From Acinetobacter bouvetii (lineage in GTDB: Bacteria; Pseudomonadota; Gammaproteobacteria; Pseudomonadales; Moraxellaceae): 64,000 nucleotides of DNA. Of the stretch, positions 9,323-18,155 are shown piece by piece. Where the stretch lies: the NCBI RefSeq assembly GCF_902753875.1, contig NZ_CADDTS010000048.1, positions 248,001 to 312,000 of the forward strand. Direction: 5' to 3'. Position numbers and translations under genes: made by a program. Every line of letters starts with the position of its first letter. Position 1 is the stretch's first letter. The notes beneath the pieces are model-generated. The model saw only the letters and a program-made list of their open reading frames with translations, searched no databases and was not told the DNA's origin.

Positions 9323-9349
9323 AAAAAGCGGCTACTGAAGCCGCTTTTT
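9323..9349 (+). terminator. Rho-independent terminator after DUF2147 gene
   Basis: AAAAAGCGGC at 9323-9332 and GCCGCTTTTT at 9340-9349 form a perfect 10-bp stem with a 7-base loop ending in a T run. Confidence 0.9.
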
Positions 9350-9543
9350 CACTTTGAAATATCTAATTCAGTATTCTTCTGATATTAAGATCATGAAGTT
9401 TTTCAATGGAGAGCACTTCACATCAACAGAAAGCGTGAATTTATTTTATGGCTGTAGTAGGTTAGCATTATTATAATCCATAAAAAACAAATATAACCAA
9501 TTGTAAATTAAATAAAAAATATAGATAAAGCAACTCGATTTTT

Positions 9544-9883
9544 ATGTCCAGTGTTACAGCCAGATTAGCAGCAGACTTATTGGAAACTCACCCGAATGTA
9601 GCATTTTTTATACAGATTACTGGCTTAGTTATAATGCTCTAGATGTTGCTGGTTTTATTCATTTCAGAATCAATCATTCAAGTCATTTTGCAAATGCTCA
9701 TAACCATATCAATGGGATAGAAAATTTTTAAATCAGGCAAAATGAATCTTAAGAAAATACCATGAAATTCTTATAGATGCTTTTTACTTGTTTATTAACA
9801 CTGAGAAACACAAAGTCTCTTGGTTTAGATGCAATTATGGCATTCCAAGGCAACAGCTAAAAAATTTTACCTTTTTAGACTGA
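9544..9883 (+). pseudogene. Decayed IS1595-family (IS1016-like) transposase remnant
   Basis: No long frame survives, but three frames read in turn give transposase-like pieces. From 9544: SSVTARLAADLLETHPNVAFF, like the TARxAADLLG segment of IS1016-type enzymes. From about 9612: WLSYNALDVAGFIHFRINHS and then HINGIENF, the conserved block before the last catalytic residue. From about 9729: NQAK, stop, ILRKYHEI and NYGIPRQQLKNF, the usual C-terminal end. The catalytic middle is missing between the first two pieces. The assignment is from memory of the family. No terminal inverted repeats were found. Confidence 0.7.
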
Positions 9884-9993
9884 AATTTAAACCTCGATCC
9901 TAGTAAATCCTCTGGTTTTATTAGATCGATATTCTTAAGGATTAAATTAAGCCTACTCAATTACTATCTTTTTTTATTCTATTAACCAGTGAC

Positions 9994-11472
9994 TTAATAA
10001 ACATCGCGCTGATATCGTCCTTCATGTTTCAGCTGATCTAATTGTTCAGCACCTAAAAGACTTAACAGAGTTTGCTCCACTGCTTGTGCCATACCTTTTA
10101 AACTGCCACAAACATAGATTGCAGCCCCCGCAGCTATCCACTCTATAAGCTGTGCAGATTTGTGCTGTAAAATATGTTGCACGTAGATTTTTTCCGCCTG
10201 ATCCCGGGAAAAGGCATAATCAACATGGGTTAAATAACCTTCAGTCTGCCAACGCTGAATCTGATCTTGATAAAGATGATCGAACTGCTGCTGACGTTCG
10301 CCAAAAATCAGCCAGTTTTGCTGCTCTCCCCAGTGTTGTCTTTGTGCCAGATGCGCCACCAGTCCGGCAATTCCGGTTCCATTGCCAATCAAGATTAACG
10401 GCTGCTGTGTAGGCTTTAAATGAAAGGCTGGATTAGGACGGATTCTTGCCACAATTGGCTGCCCCAAAGCGGCATGTGCAGTGAGCCAGCCTGAACCGAT
10501 GCCTAAGCCCGCCGGCGTTCTTTCCTGTCGGATCACCAGTTCAATTCTCCGCTGCTCTGGAATACTGGCAATCGAGTATTCACGCATTCCCAACCCATCA
10601 AAACGATTGATCCAATCAGTGAGAGACTCATCCGGCAAGCGTTCAGGAATATTTTTTAAATTTTTCAGTTGCAGCAGTTCAACTATTGTTTGAGAGGCAG
10701 GCTGCTGCTGTGCACACAGAAATTCCTGTATATCATCCAATGAGTTGCCACACTGAACTTCAAGAATATCGCCCGAAGACCAGTGTATGCCTTCCGAATA
10801 AGCCAGCTGGATTTGATAAATCGAGTTGCCTTGGCTGCCGCTATTTAAGCAAAACCGCTGCTTTAAAATAAATCGATGCCAGTGCTGTTCCTCGGCAACC
10901 GGACTGAATTGTTGCTGGGTGAGCTGCTCTAAATGTTGTGTCCATCGATGCAAATCAGCCGGATTCAAATGATCGACACACACCATATCAAACAGTGCTT
11001 TGGCATGATGCTGCTGTAAATATTCATTTAAACGCTGAGCAAAACCGCAGAAATGCGAATAGCGTCGATCACCTAAAGCTAAAATGGCATAGGACTGATG
11101 GGACAGATCCAGAGCCTGCGACTTCAAAATGTCATGGATAAACATTCGTGCAGTATCGGGTGCATCACCTTCGCCATAGGTACTGACAAACCACAGCACT
11201 TGATTGGCTTGCTGCAGTTGTTCGGTATGGAGATATTGAATATCCATCACACGAACGGTTTGTCCAATCGCTTGCAACTGCTGTGCTGTTTGTCGGGCAA
11301 AATGTTCAGCCTGACCGGACTGGCTGGCAAAAACTATCAAATAACCGTTTTGCTGGAATGCGGTTAACTGTTTTTGCCGGCGATTGTTCAGCATTAAATA
11401 AGCGATGATGAACACATACAAAAACAATAAAATGGCAAAGCTAATTAAAATTACAGCAACAGAATGTGTCAT
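9994..11472 (-). CDS. Membrane-anchored flavodoxin/NADPH reductase, CysJ-like
   Basis: The 492 residues comprise one N-terminal membrane span (about 5-27), a flavodoxin domain for FMN (FASQSGQAEHFARQTA near residue 48, STYGEGDAPDTA near 97), a FAD-binding barrel (MREYSIAS) and a C-terminal NADPH domain (LILIGNGTGIAGL; YVCGSLKGMA; ending RYQRDVY). This is the diflavin reductase layout of sulfite reductase flavoprotein, but tethered to the membrane and not beside cysI. It is the third gene of an operon with the PepSY and ApbE-DUF2271 genes, 13 bases behind the PepSY gene. It probably supplies cytosolic NADPH electrons to the membrane partner. Confidence 0.85.
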   Translation of the reverse strand: MTHSVAVILISFAILLFLYVFIIAYLMLNNRRQKQLTAFQQNGYLIVFASQSGQAEHFARQTAQQLQAIGQTVRVMDIQYLHTEQLQQANQVLWFVSTYGEGDAPDTARMFIHDILKSQALDLSHQSYAILALGDRRYSHFCGFAQRLNEYLQQHHAKALFDMVCVDHLNPADLHRWTQHLEQLTQQQFSPVAEEQHWHRFILKQRFCLNSGSQGNSIYQIQLAYSEGIHWSSGDILEVQCGNSLDDIQEFLCAQQQPASQTIVELLQLKNLKNIPERLPDESLTDWINRFDGLGMREYSIASIPEQRRIELVIRQERTPAGLGIGSGWLTAHAALGQPIVARIRPNPAFHLKPTQQPLILIGNGTGIAGLVAHLAQRQHWGEQQNWLIFGERQQQFDHLYQDQIQRWQTEGYLTHVDYAFSRDQAEKIYVQHILQHKSAQLIEWIAAGAAIYVCGSLKGMAQAVEQTLLSLLGAEQLDQLKHEGRYQRDVY

Positions 11473-11485
11473 CAGAAGAGAGTAC

Positions 11486-12076
11486 CTAAACCGCCGACCA
11501 GATCAGTAAAATAATCATCGCCAGACTGATTGCAGTCAGCACCAGATGGGTAACCAAACGGGTTTTAATGCTTAAAAATAGAATGTAACCCGCCAAAGAC
11601 AAGACAATAAAAATAATGGCACTGATATCAATCAACCAGCTCCAGGCTAAACCTGAATTTTTACCGCGATGCAGATCATTCAGCAAAGACACCGTAGAAG
11701 CAGGATTTTGCGTAATTTCGGTATCCCCCGTATCCGTGCTCACAAAAATATCTGTGCTTCCTGCCGGACTTTCCAGACGGATCATCACTTCATTATCCAT
11801 CACCTCACTACTTTGATAACGTCCCACCACCGTTTGCTGTTGGCGGACATAATTCAAAATAGTATCGCTGGGATTTTCCTGCTGTTTGATCGACTTCAGC
11901 ACTGTATCCGGTAAAACCAGCGTGCTGGTGGCTTCATTTTTAGCCGGCTCAAACCATTCTGGATGATTCAGTAAAAGGCCCGTGACGGAGAAAAATAACA
12001 GGGTAATGAAGGCAAAAGCAGAAAGCCAGCCATGCACATAGCGTGCATGGCGGTAAAAATCACGACGTTGATACAC
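11486..12076 (-). CDS. PepSY-associated membrane protein
   Basis: The 196 residues have an N-terminal span (about 18-38, with HGWLSAFAFITLLFFSVTGLLL), a periplasmic region of about 100 residues, and two C-terminal spans (about 143-163 and 170-192). HARYVHGW and TGLLLNHP, with a further LLNDLHRG, match PepSY_TM-type proteins, where such histidines may bind haem. It lies ten bases behind the ApbE-DUF2271 gene and just ahead of the flavodoxin reductase gene. The likely job is carrying electrons across the inner membrane. That is inferred from its partners. Confidence 0.78.
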   Translation of the reverse strand: MYQRRDFYRHARYVHGWLSAFAFITLLFFSVTGLLLNHPEWFEPAKNEATSTLVLPDTVLKSIKQQENPSDTILNYVRQQQTVVGRYQSSEVMDNEVMIRLESPAGSTDIFVSTDTGDTEITQNPASTVSLLNDLHRGKNSGLAWSWLIDISAIIFIVLSLAGYILFLSIKTRLVTHLVLTAISLAMIILLIWSAV

Positions 12077-12086
12077 AGCTACAGCC

Positions 12087-13643
12087 TTAGTTCACTTTTT
12101 GGAAATTCAGTTTAACGGCACCAATTTCTTTTTGTGCAGCTAAAGTCTGGCTGGAAGATTTGGCTTTCACATCCAGATCAAAGGTTTGATAAGAATGCTC
12201 ACCGTGCTCGCGTGAGGTTTCAATATGAATCAGATACTTGCCTGCCGCAACGGCACGACCGGTTTCATCTTTACCATCCCAGGCCAGTTTATAGTGACCC
12301 GGTTGACGTGATGGTTTGGCCACGGCATCCAAATTGGTCATTTGGCGTCCATAACGGCGATACCAGACATAGTTGGAATTAATCCATTTCTCATCTTTAC
12401 CCCAAACTGCCAGGGTACGGACGATTTTTTTATTCGCATCTGTCACCCAAACAGACACATAGGGCGCACGGTATTTTTCAACGTCAATTTTAGGAATGGT
12501 CAGGTCAATAATCGCCTGATAGCCGGCTGGCCATTTGGCAGCAGAGGAACTGGCCACTGTACGCATTTCTGCATTTTGTGGCAATTGCACCAGACTGTTC
12601 CAACCCGAGCTTTGATGAACATCGCCATTACTTAAGGTCAGTTTGGCTTCATAGCCAATTAAAGCTTCAATCAGCTCTAAACCTTCTTCCGGTTGCATGG
12701 CTGCCAAAGCCGTAGCTAAAGCATCGGCATCAGCTGCACATTGCCCCACCACCACACACTGTTCAACCTGTTGTAGCGGCAGTCCTGTTTTCGGATCAAG
12801 AAGATGGGTTTGGCCAGCCAGTGTACGATAACCTTGACCGCTCACTGCAATGGCTTGATCATTTAGATTCAACACCTGTTGCGGTGCACTGTTATCGGTA
12901 TGGATAAAGGCATCCTGTACACCAATGTTCCAGCCTGCTTTTTGTGGGGCATCTCCCCAAACGCGAATATCACCGCCAATATCGACCAGTAAACCCTGAA
13001 TCTCAGGTACAGCTTGACGTGCTGCAACCAGTGCCCGGTCAATAATGTAGCCTTTGGCATAGGCATCCGGTGCGAATTTCACCGCGTCACTCAGAGCAAT
13101 GCTTTGTTGTTCTGCATCAAGTTTTACGCTCTCTGCTTTTAACTGATTCAGCACCTGTTGACGGGTCGTTTCATCCAGTTTCATGACCCCTTGTGATTGC
13201 TCCCATAGGGTCACTAGCTGTCCTAAGCGTGCATCAAAAGCCCCGCAGGTTTTATCACGCCAATTTTCACAGGCTGCAATCACTTCAAAAAGTTCAGGAG
13301 AAACCTTGCCCTGTTTATTGTTGTTTAAGGCTGTAATTTCACTGTCATCTCGCCATGTCGATAACAGTTGATCCAAATGACCAATTTCATTTTCAATAGC
13401 ATCTAGCGCGCGTTTTGCCTCTTGTTTAGAAGCACCTTGAACGATGACATCCAAAGACGTCCCTAAGATGTGGTCACGATGAAAATGATGAGTCTGTGTA
13501 GCAACATGTTCGGCTTGGTAGGTCTGCACAGTTGGTTCGGCAGCATATGCATGCAAAGGAGAAATCAGCGCCAACGCCATAACCAGTGGTGAAAGACGAA
13601 AAGCTTTATGCAACGGATAGAAATTTCTTGCAGCAGATGACAT
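12087..13643 (-). CDS. FAD:protein FMN transferase (ApbE) fused to DUF2271
   Basis: The 518 residues start with a long signal peptide (to about HAYA, residue 34). An ApbE domain follows (about 55-335), with GTSLDVIVQG, the substrate-site stretch FAPDAYAKGYIIDRA, VDIGGDIRVWG and the metal-site region ADALATALAAM. A C-terminal DUF2271 domain (about 370-500) has YVSVWVTDANKKIVRTLAVWG and YKLAWDGKDETGR. ApbE attaches FMN covalently to periplasmic proteins; the fusion suggests DUF2271 is part of the flavinylated redox chain. First gene of the three-gene operon and directly behind a Fur box at 13679-13697. Confidence 0.87.
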   Translation of the reverse strand: MSSAARNFYPLHKAFRLSPLVMALALISPLHAYAAEPTVQTYQAEHVATQTHHFHRDHILGTSLDVIVQGASKQEAKRALDAIENEIGHLDQLLSTWRDDSEITALNNNKQGKVSPELFEVIAACENWRDKTCGAFDARLGQLVTLWEQSQGVMKLDETTRQQVLNQLKAESVKLDAEQQSIALSDAVKFAPDAYAKGYIIDRALVAARQAVPEIQGLLVDIGGDIRVWGDAPQKAGWNIGVQDAFIHTDNSAPQQVLNLNDQAIAVSGQGYRTLAGQTHLLDPKTGLPLQQVEQCVVVGQCAADADALATALAAMQPEEGLELIEALIGYEAKLTLSNGDVHQSSGWNSLVQLPQNAEMRTVASSSAAKWPAGYQAIIDLTIPKIDVEKYRAPYVSVWVTDANKKIVRTLAVWGKDEKWINSNYVWYRRYGRQMTNLDAVAKPSRQPGHYKLAWDGKDETGRAVAAGKYLIHIETSREHGEHSYQTFDLDVKAKSSSQTLAAQKEIGAVKLNFQKVN

Positions 13644-13678
13644 GCTGATTCTCCAGAATATTTTTTATGAATATTATT

Positions 13679-13697
13679 GATAATGATAGTAATTATC
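13679..13697. promoter_or_regulatory. Fur box between divergent DUF4198 and ApbE genes
   Basis: GATAATGATAGTAATTATC matches 17 of 19 positions of the classical Fur consensus GATAATGATAATCATTATC. It sits 36 bases before the minus-strand ApbE gene and 52 bases before the plus-strand DUF4198 gene, so one site could repress both under iron-replete conditions. Confidence 0.85.
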
Positions 13698-13749
13698 AAG
13701 TAGATTAGGCACATTAAATTAAATAATTGTTCTCTGGAGTCCTTCGACA

Positions 13750-14640
13750 ATGAATACCTGGTTAAAAATTGCTTTACTGAGCACGCTTCCTGTACTGAGT
13801 CATGCACATACGATGAGCCCTTTTTTGCTTCCTGAAGTATTTGATACCAAAGCAGCGCAAAACCTTAGCTTCCAAAGTGCCATTACCATAGAAAAGTTTT
13901 TTGTTGCAGGAAATAACTTTAAAACCACTTATGTTATTACTGAACCGAATGGACAGCAAAAACCAGTCAATGCTGCAGCGTCATTAAAACGTTTTAACGT
14001 GGCGGAATTTGATTTACCTGAAGATGGAACTTACCGTATTCGTACTCAAGATGCGATTGGCAATAGCGGTAAATATGCGCTGGTAGATGGTCGCTGGTTA
14101 CGTGTTCGTCCGGTGCGTGCAGGAATGCAAAATCCTGCGCCAACCAAACCGGCTGAAACTGTAACCCCAGCTAAAGCTCCTACTAATACTCAACCACCCC
14201 GTATGATTGCAGCAGACCAAGTGCCTGCCAATGCTCAAACGCTTGAAGTCACCAATCACCTGATTGCTGAAAGCTATGTGACTAAAGGCAAACCATCTGC
14301 AATTCCTGCTCCAAGCAAGCAAGGATTTGAGTTCAAATTACTGACGCATCCAAGCGAGTTATATGCAGGAGAGTCATTAAAAGCTCAGGTTTTAGTGAAT
14401 GGTAAACCGGTGCCTAATCTTGAAATTGATGTGTTCAAAGGTGCAAGTAGCTATGAAGCCAATGCAAAACGTGAACAGCCGCATGTGAAGACCAATGCCA
14501 AAGGTGAAGTTGAAATTAAATTTGAACAAGCCGGTATTTATTTAATTACCACGTCTTATCCGGAAGCCAATCCTGATGCTACTAAAAAACCAGCCAGCGA
14601 TAACTTTACTTACGGTTTAACTGTTGAAGTTGCTGAATAA
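13750..14640 (+). CDS. DUF4198 periplasmic protein, iron/metal linked
   Basis: The 296 residues begin with a signal peptide ending at SHA (about residue 18), so the mature protein would start HTMSPFLLPE, with an N-terminal His as in many metal-handling DUF4198 proteins. Two beta-sandwich segments flank a Pro/Ala/Thr-rich linker (about 128-155). The C-terminal part has LYAGESLKAQVLVNGKPVPN and AGIYLITTSYPE, the carboxypeptidase-regulatory-like fold. It is divergent from the ApbE operon across a shared Fur box, so it likely works with it in the periplasm on iron. The exact role is unknown. Confidence 0.8.
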   Translation: MNTWLKIALLSTLPVLSHAHTMSPFLLPEVFDTKAAQNLSFQSAITIEKFFVAGNNFKTTYVITEPNGQQKPVNAAASLKRFNVAEFDLPEDGTYRIRTQDAIGNSGKYALVDGRWLRVRPVRAGMQNPAPTKPAETVTPAKAPTNTQPPRMIAADQVPANAQTLEVTNHLIAESYVTKGKPSAIPAPSKQGFEFKLLTHPSELYAGESLKAQVLVNGKPVPNLEIDVFKGASSYEANAKREQPHVKTNAKGEVEIKFEQAGIYLITTSYPEANPDATKKPASDNFTYGLTVEVAE

Positions 14641-14666
14641 AAATTCATATTTTAGATTGATCTTTA

Positions 14667-14696
14667 AAATGCCACCTGTTTTGGTGGTATTTTTTA
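14667..14696 (+). terminator. Rho-independent terminator after DUF4198 gene
   Basis: AAATGCCACC and GGTGGTATTT pair (one G-U) around a short loop and run into a T tract. Confidence 0.8.
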
Positions 14697-14834
14697 TTCA
14701 ATTCCAAAAACCCTAATTTATAACAAATATTCAAAAGATTAATTGATTCATAAACTGTAACGACGGTAAATTGCTATACTTATTCATCTTTATATTTTCA
14801 AGAAATCTGTTCTAACAGCTTCTTTTCATTTTAT

Positions 14835-15761
14835 ATGTCTAAAAATCTTGCCACGTTGATCGGCTTTAGTGCAATTTTGCAATGGTCTTCAATTGTTGGC
14901 TTACTGAAAAAACTTAGTGCAAATATTGGTGCAGATTTGGCTGTCACCCTGATGTATAGCTTCAGTGCCTGCATCTTGTTGCTGTTATTTCGTATCCCCA
15001 ATTTAAAACAGATTTCAAAAAGTTATCTTGTATTTGCCACCCTACTATTTGTGGTCTATGAATTGTGTTTTTCTTATGCGATTGCCTTGTCGCAAACACC
15101 GCAACAAGCGATTGAAGTGAGCCTGGTCAATTATTTATGGCCCAGTTTGACCATTGTCATGCTGATCATTTTTAAAGAGATCAAGTTTAATGTCTTTGTT
15201 ATTGTTGGTTTAGCCATCAGCTTATTGGGAATAGTGCTGACTCAGATGGGCAACCAGTCACTAAGCTGGACGACTATCTCTCATAATATCCAAGCCAATC
15301 CCACCAGTTATGTGCTGGCATTTCTGGGCGCAAGTTTGTGGTCACTATATTGTGTGATTACCAAAAAATATAGCCAAGGGCATAACCCGATTGCCCTGTT
15401 CTTTGTGGCGATTACATTGGTACTCTGGATTAAATTATTTTTCACTCATGATTTTACAGCAGTCCCTGACTTTGACCAAAGCACCTGCCTGTATTTATTA
15501 TTTGTTTCCTGCGTCACTGCTCTTGGCTATGCCGCCTGGAATGTGGGCATTATTCAGGGCAATATCACCATTTTAGTGACTCTGTCTTATTTCAGCCCCA
15601 TTTTTTCTACCTTAATTTCCGTGTTGATTTTACAAACCCAACTCTCTAACGAATTTTGGCAAGGGGCAATTTTAGTCACCTTTGGTTCGTTTATCTGCTG
15701 GATCTCAACCAATTGGCAAGCCATCAAAACAAAATTATTTGAGGTTTTCAAAGCCTCATAA
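14835..15761 (+). CDS. DMT-family exporter, YddG-like
   Basis: The 308 residues form about ten hydrophobic spans with the two EamA repeats of the drug/metabolite superfamily. The block around residues 78-105 (ELCFSYAIALSQTPQQAIE, then VNYLWPS) is characteristic of YddG, an exporter of aromatic amino acids and related compounds. The gene is alone between a terminator and a convergent lipoprotein gene. Substrate by family analogy only. Confidence 0.8.
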   Translation: MSKNLATLIGFSAILQWSSIVGLLKKLSANIGADLAVTLMYSFSACILLLLFRIPNLKQISKSYLVFATLLFVVYELCFSYAIALSQTPQQAIEVSLVNYLWPSLTIVMLIIFKEIKFNVFVIVGLAISLLGIVLTQMGNQSLSWTTISHNIQANPTSYVLAFLGASLWSLYCVITKKYSQGHNPIALFFVAITLVLWIKLFFTHDFTAVPDFDQSTCLYLLFVSCVTALGYAAWNVGIIQGNITILVTLSYFSPIFSTLISVLILQTQLSNEFWQGAILVTFGSFICWISTNWQAIKTKLFEVFKAS

Positions 15762-15934
15762 ATTTGAATCAATCACTTTCATTGCCTTATATGAATTAAA
15801 AATTGATCAAAAGTGACATCGATTTCATTGCCATCTATGACCAATATTCGGAACATGAAATAGAAGAATTTCGTACGAAAGCGGATTATTTCGTTGAAAA
15901 TTTTGCAGCGTGATTAAGTTCTTTAAACTAAAAA

Positions 15935-15966
15935 AGATGTCATGAATCGTCAATTTCATGACATCT
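15935..15966 (-). terminator. Terminator for the minus-strand lipoprotein gene
   Basis: AGATGTCATGAA at 15935-15946 and TTCATGACATCT at 15955-15966 form a perfect 12-bp stem. On the minus strand it is followed by a T run (the A tract at 15930-15934), so it ends the lipoprotein transcript. It may also act in the other direction. Confidence 0.85.
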
Positions 15967-16003
15967 TCTTTAGGGATACTTTGTTAATTATTGCTTTAAT
16001 AAG

Positions 16004-16342
16004 TTATTTGGCTTTTTTATAGATTGAGCCGGAACCCACCAAATTGCCAGTTTTCTCGTCAATTGCGAAATCAACTACACCGGCACCTGCATTAACCTGA
16101 AGAAAACCATTCTTACCGACTGAAGCAGGAACAGGATTTTTCTTTTCAGTTTTACCAGTAGCTTTGTCTTTTAACGTATTGGTAATGAAATAATTATCAC
16201 CATTTTTGCTAATCACGAGTGAATTTTCAAGTTTTGGATTTTCCAGAGTGTTTTTCCAGTTCCCTTGATAATCCGGTGCTTTGGCACATGCAGTTAACAG
16301 GAGCAACAGTGCGATTCCTGAAAAATATTGAATATATTTCAA
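16004..16342 (-). CDS. Small lipoprotein, unknown function
   Basis: The 112 residues begin with a lipoprotein signal peptide; the lipobox is LLTAC with Cys19 as the acylated residue. The mature 94 residues are hydrophilic and start AKAPDYQGNWKN. They look like a small beta-rich domain of the lipocalin-like type (GNWKNTLENPK, then a Lys-rich turn and VNAGAGVVDFAIDEKTG). No family name is certain. Ala at +2 after the Cys would favour sorting to the outer membrane. Its own terminator follows, so it is a single-gene transcript. Confidence 0.72.
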   Translation of the reverse strand: MKYIQYFSGIALLLLLTACAKAPDYQGNWKNTLENPKLENSLVISKNGDNYFITNTLKDKATGKTEKKNPVPASVGKNGFLQVNAGAGVVDFAIDEKTGNLVGSGSIYKKAK

Positions 16343-16494
16343 AATTTTGACCTTGAGTTTTACAAAGTGGCCATTATAAAAAGGATGCTACTTTCGCTTT
16401 GAATTGTTCTTGTTGTACAAGCGTTTCAGCCATTGAGTGAATGTTTTGCTTTCGTCATTTTTTGAATTTTTTGTACAGCTTTCATGAAGAAAGT

Positions 16495-16520
16495 AAAAAA
16501 CCCATCACGGGATGGGTTTT
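16495..16520 (-). terminator. Terminator after the CoA-transferase gene
   Basis: CCCATC at 16501-16506 and GATGGG at 16511-16516 pair around ACGG, with an A tract on the left giving a T run on the minus strand. Confidence 0.85.
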
Positions 16521-16546
16521 GTATCACAGCTTAAACCAATTCTGGT

Positions 16547-18046
16547 TTATGCAGTTTTCTGCATGCTGCCGGTTTCTTCAAATTTTGCATGCCAAGACAA
16601 GGCTTCGTCAAGAATATGCGGGGTTTGTCCCCCACGCTGGCAAGCTCGTTCAAAGTAATCATTAAGGGCATCACGATAATCTGGATGTGCACATAAATCG
16701 ATAATCTTACGGGCACGTTCACGCGGTGCAAGACCACGCAAATCTGCCAGACCATTCTCTGTCACCAAAACATCAATGTCGTGTTCAGTATGGTCGGTAT
16801 GGCTCACCATTGGCACTACAGATGAAATTGCACCACCTTTGGCAATAGATTTGGTCACAAAGATCGCCAAATGTGCATGACGGGTAAAGTCACCAGAACC
16901 GCCAATACCGTTCATCATTTTGGTACCAGTCACGTGGGTCGAATTGACGTTGCCGTAAATATCAAACTCCAGTGCCGTATTAATCGCAATGATGCCCAAA
17001 CGGCGAATCACTTCAGGATTATTGGAAATTTCCTGTGGGCGCAGCACAATCTTGTCTTTGTATTTTTCAAAATTCTGCATCACATGCTTGGCACAAGAGT
17101 CAGACAGGGTCATGGAGCAGCCTGAAGCAAAGGTCATTTTGCCAGAATCGATCAGCTCAAAGGTACAGTCCTGCAACACTTCCGAGTACATTTCCAGATG
17201 ATGAAAATTGGAATGTTCAAAGCCTGAAAAAACAGCATTGGCAATCGAACCTACACCCGACTGTAATGGACCCAGATTTTCCGGTAAACGCCCTGCTGCC
17301 ACTTCACCTTCAAAGAACTGAATTAAATGCTTGGCAATTGAGAGCGTATCCTGATCCGGCTCATCCATATTGAAAGAGGTATCTGGAAGGTCATTCAGCA
17401 CAATGGCAGAAATTTTTTCCGGACTGATCTGAATCCCCACTGTGCCAATCCGATCACCCGCATGAATTAGAGGAATCGGTGCACGGTTCGGACGGGCCTT
17501 TGGTACATAAATATCATGTACGCCTTCCAGCACCGGATTGATGGTGTTATCAATTTCGATAATCACATGGTCTGCCATTTCCACAAAGTTCGCCGAGTTA
17601 CCGCATGAACCGGTTGGAATAATCTGACCATCTTCAGTAATCGCCGTTGCTGCAATCACCGCCACATTAATACGCGGTAAGTTGTGATGACGAATGTTAT
17701 CTGCCATTTCAGACAAATGCTGATCGATATACATCACTTCACCAGCATTGATGGATTTACGTAGACCCGGGTCAGCCTGATAAGGATAACGGCGCTCAAT
17801 CGCATGGGCTTCATTTAGACGGCCATCAATTTTGTTGCCCAGACTGGCACCGGTGGCCAGGGTGATTTTTAGCGGATGTATCTTGGCATGTTCGGCCAGC
17901 GCCAACGGTACGGTTTTTGCCTCACCTGCACCACCAAAACCACTTAAGCCTACTACAGCACCATCTTGAATGAATTCAATCGCCTGTTCAGCGGACATAA
18001 CTTTGTCGCGAAGGGAGACTAAGCGAATGCGATCTAAACCGTTCAT
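16547..18046 (-). CDS. Acetyl-CoA hydrolase/transferase family, succinate CoA-transferase-like
   Basis: The 499 residues match the class I CoA-transferases of the acetyl-CoA hydrolase/succinyl-CoA:acetate transferase group. Visible landmarks are GLSGFGGAGEAKTVPLAL near residue 34, GVGSIANAVFSGF near 265 (CoA-binding loop), the following EMYSEVLQD segment expected to hold the catalytic glutamate, and NGIGGSGDFTRHAHLAIF near 387. It would move CoA between succinate and acetate or a similar short acid in the cytosol. It lies downstream of the thiolase (gap about 110 bases) and acyl-CoA dehydrogenase genes, consistent with use of short-chain acyl-CoAs. A strong terminator follows. Confidence 0.85.
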   Translation of the reverse strand: MNGLDRIRLVSLRDKVMSAEQAIEFIQDGAVVGLSGFGGAGEAKTVPLALAEHAKIHPLKITLATGASLGNKIDGRLNEAHAIERRYPYQADPGLRKSINAGEVMYIDQHLSEMADNIRHHNLPRINVAVIAATAITEDGQIIPTGSCGNSANFVEMADHVIIEIDNTINPVLEGVHDIYVPKARPNRAPIPLIHAGDRIGTVGIQISPEKISAIVLNDLPDTSFNMDEPDQDTLSIAKHLIQFFEGEVAAGRLPENLGPLQSGVGSIANAVFSGFEHSNFHHLEMYSEVLQDCTFELIDSGKMTFASGCSMTLSDSCAKHVMQNFEKYKDKIVLRPQEISNNPEVIRRLGIIAINTALEFDIYGNVNSTHVTGTKMMNGIGGSGDFTRHAHLAIFVTKSIAKGGAISSVVPMVSHTDHTEHDIDVLVTENGLADLRGLAPRERARKIIDLCAHPDYRDALNDYFERACQRGGQTPHILDEALSWHAKFEETGSMQKTA

Positions 18047-18155
18047 ATTAAAAATCTCAAAAAAATAAATATATTTTTTGCCCCAATCCCAGCGTGCTGG
18101 AAGCGAGGCTTTTATGACTTATCCAATATGTTAAGCTCTATTTTAAAGAGACTGT

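Noticed and set aside
15803..15913. 36-codon frame with a TTG start, reading IKSDIDFIAIYDQYSEHE and on
   Set aside because: It looks protein-like but has no ribosome site or recognisable family and is too short to support; possibly the tail of a lost gene.
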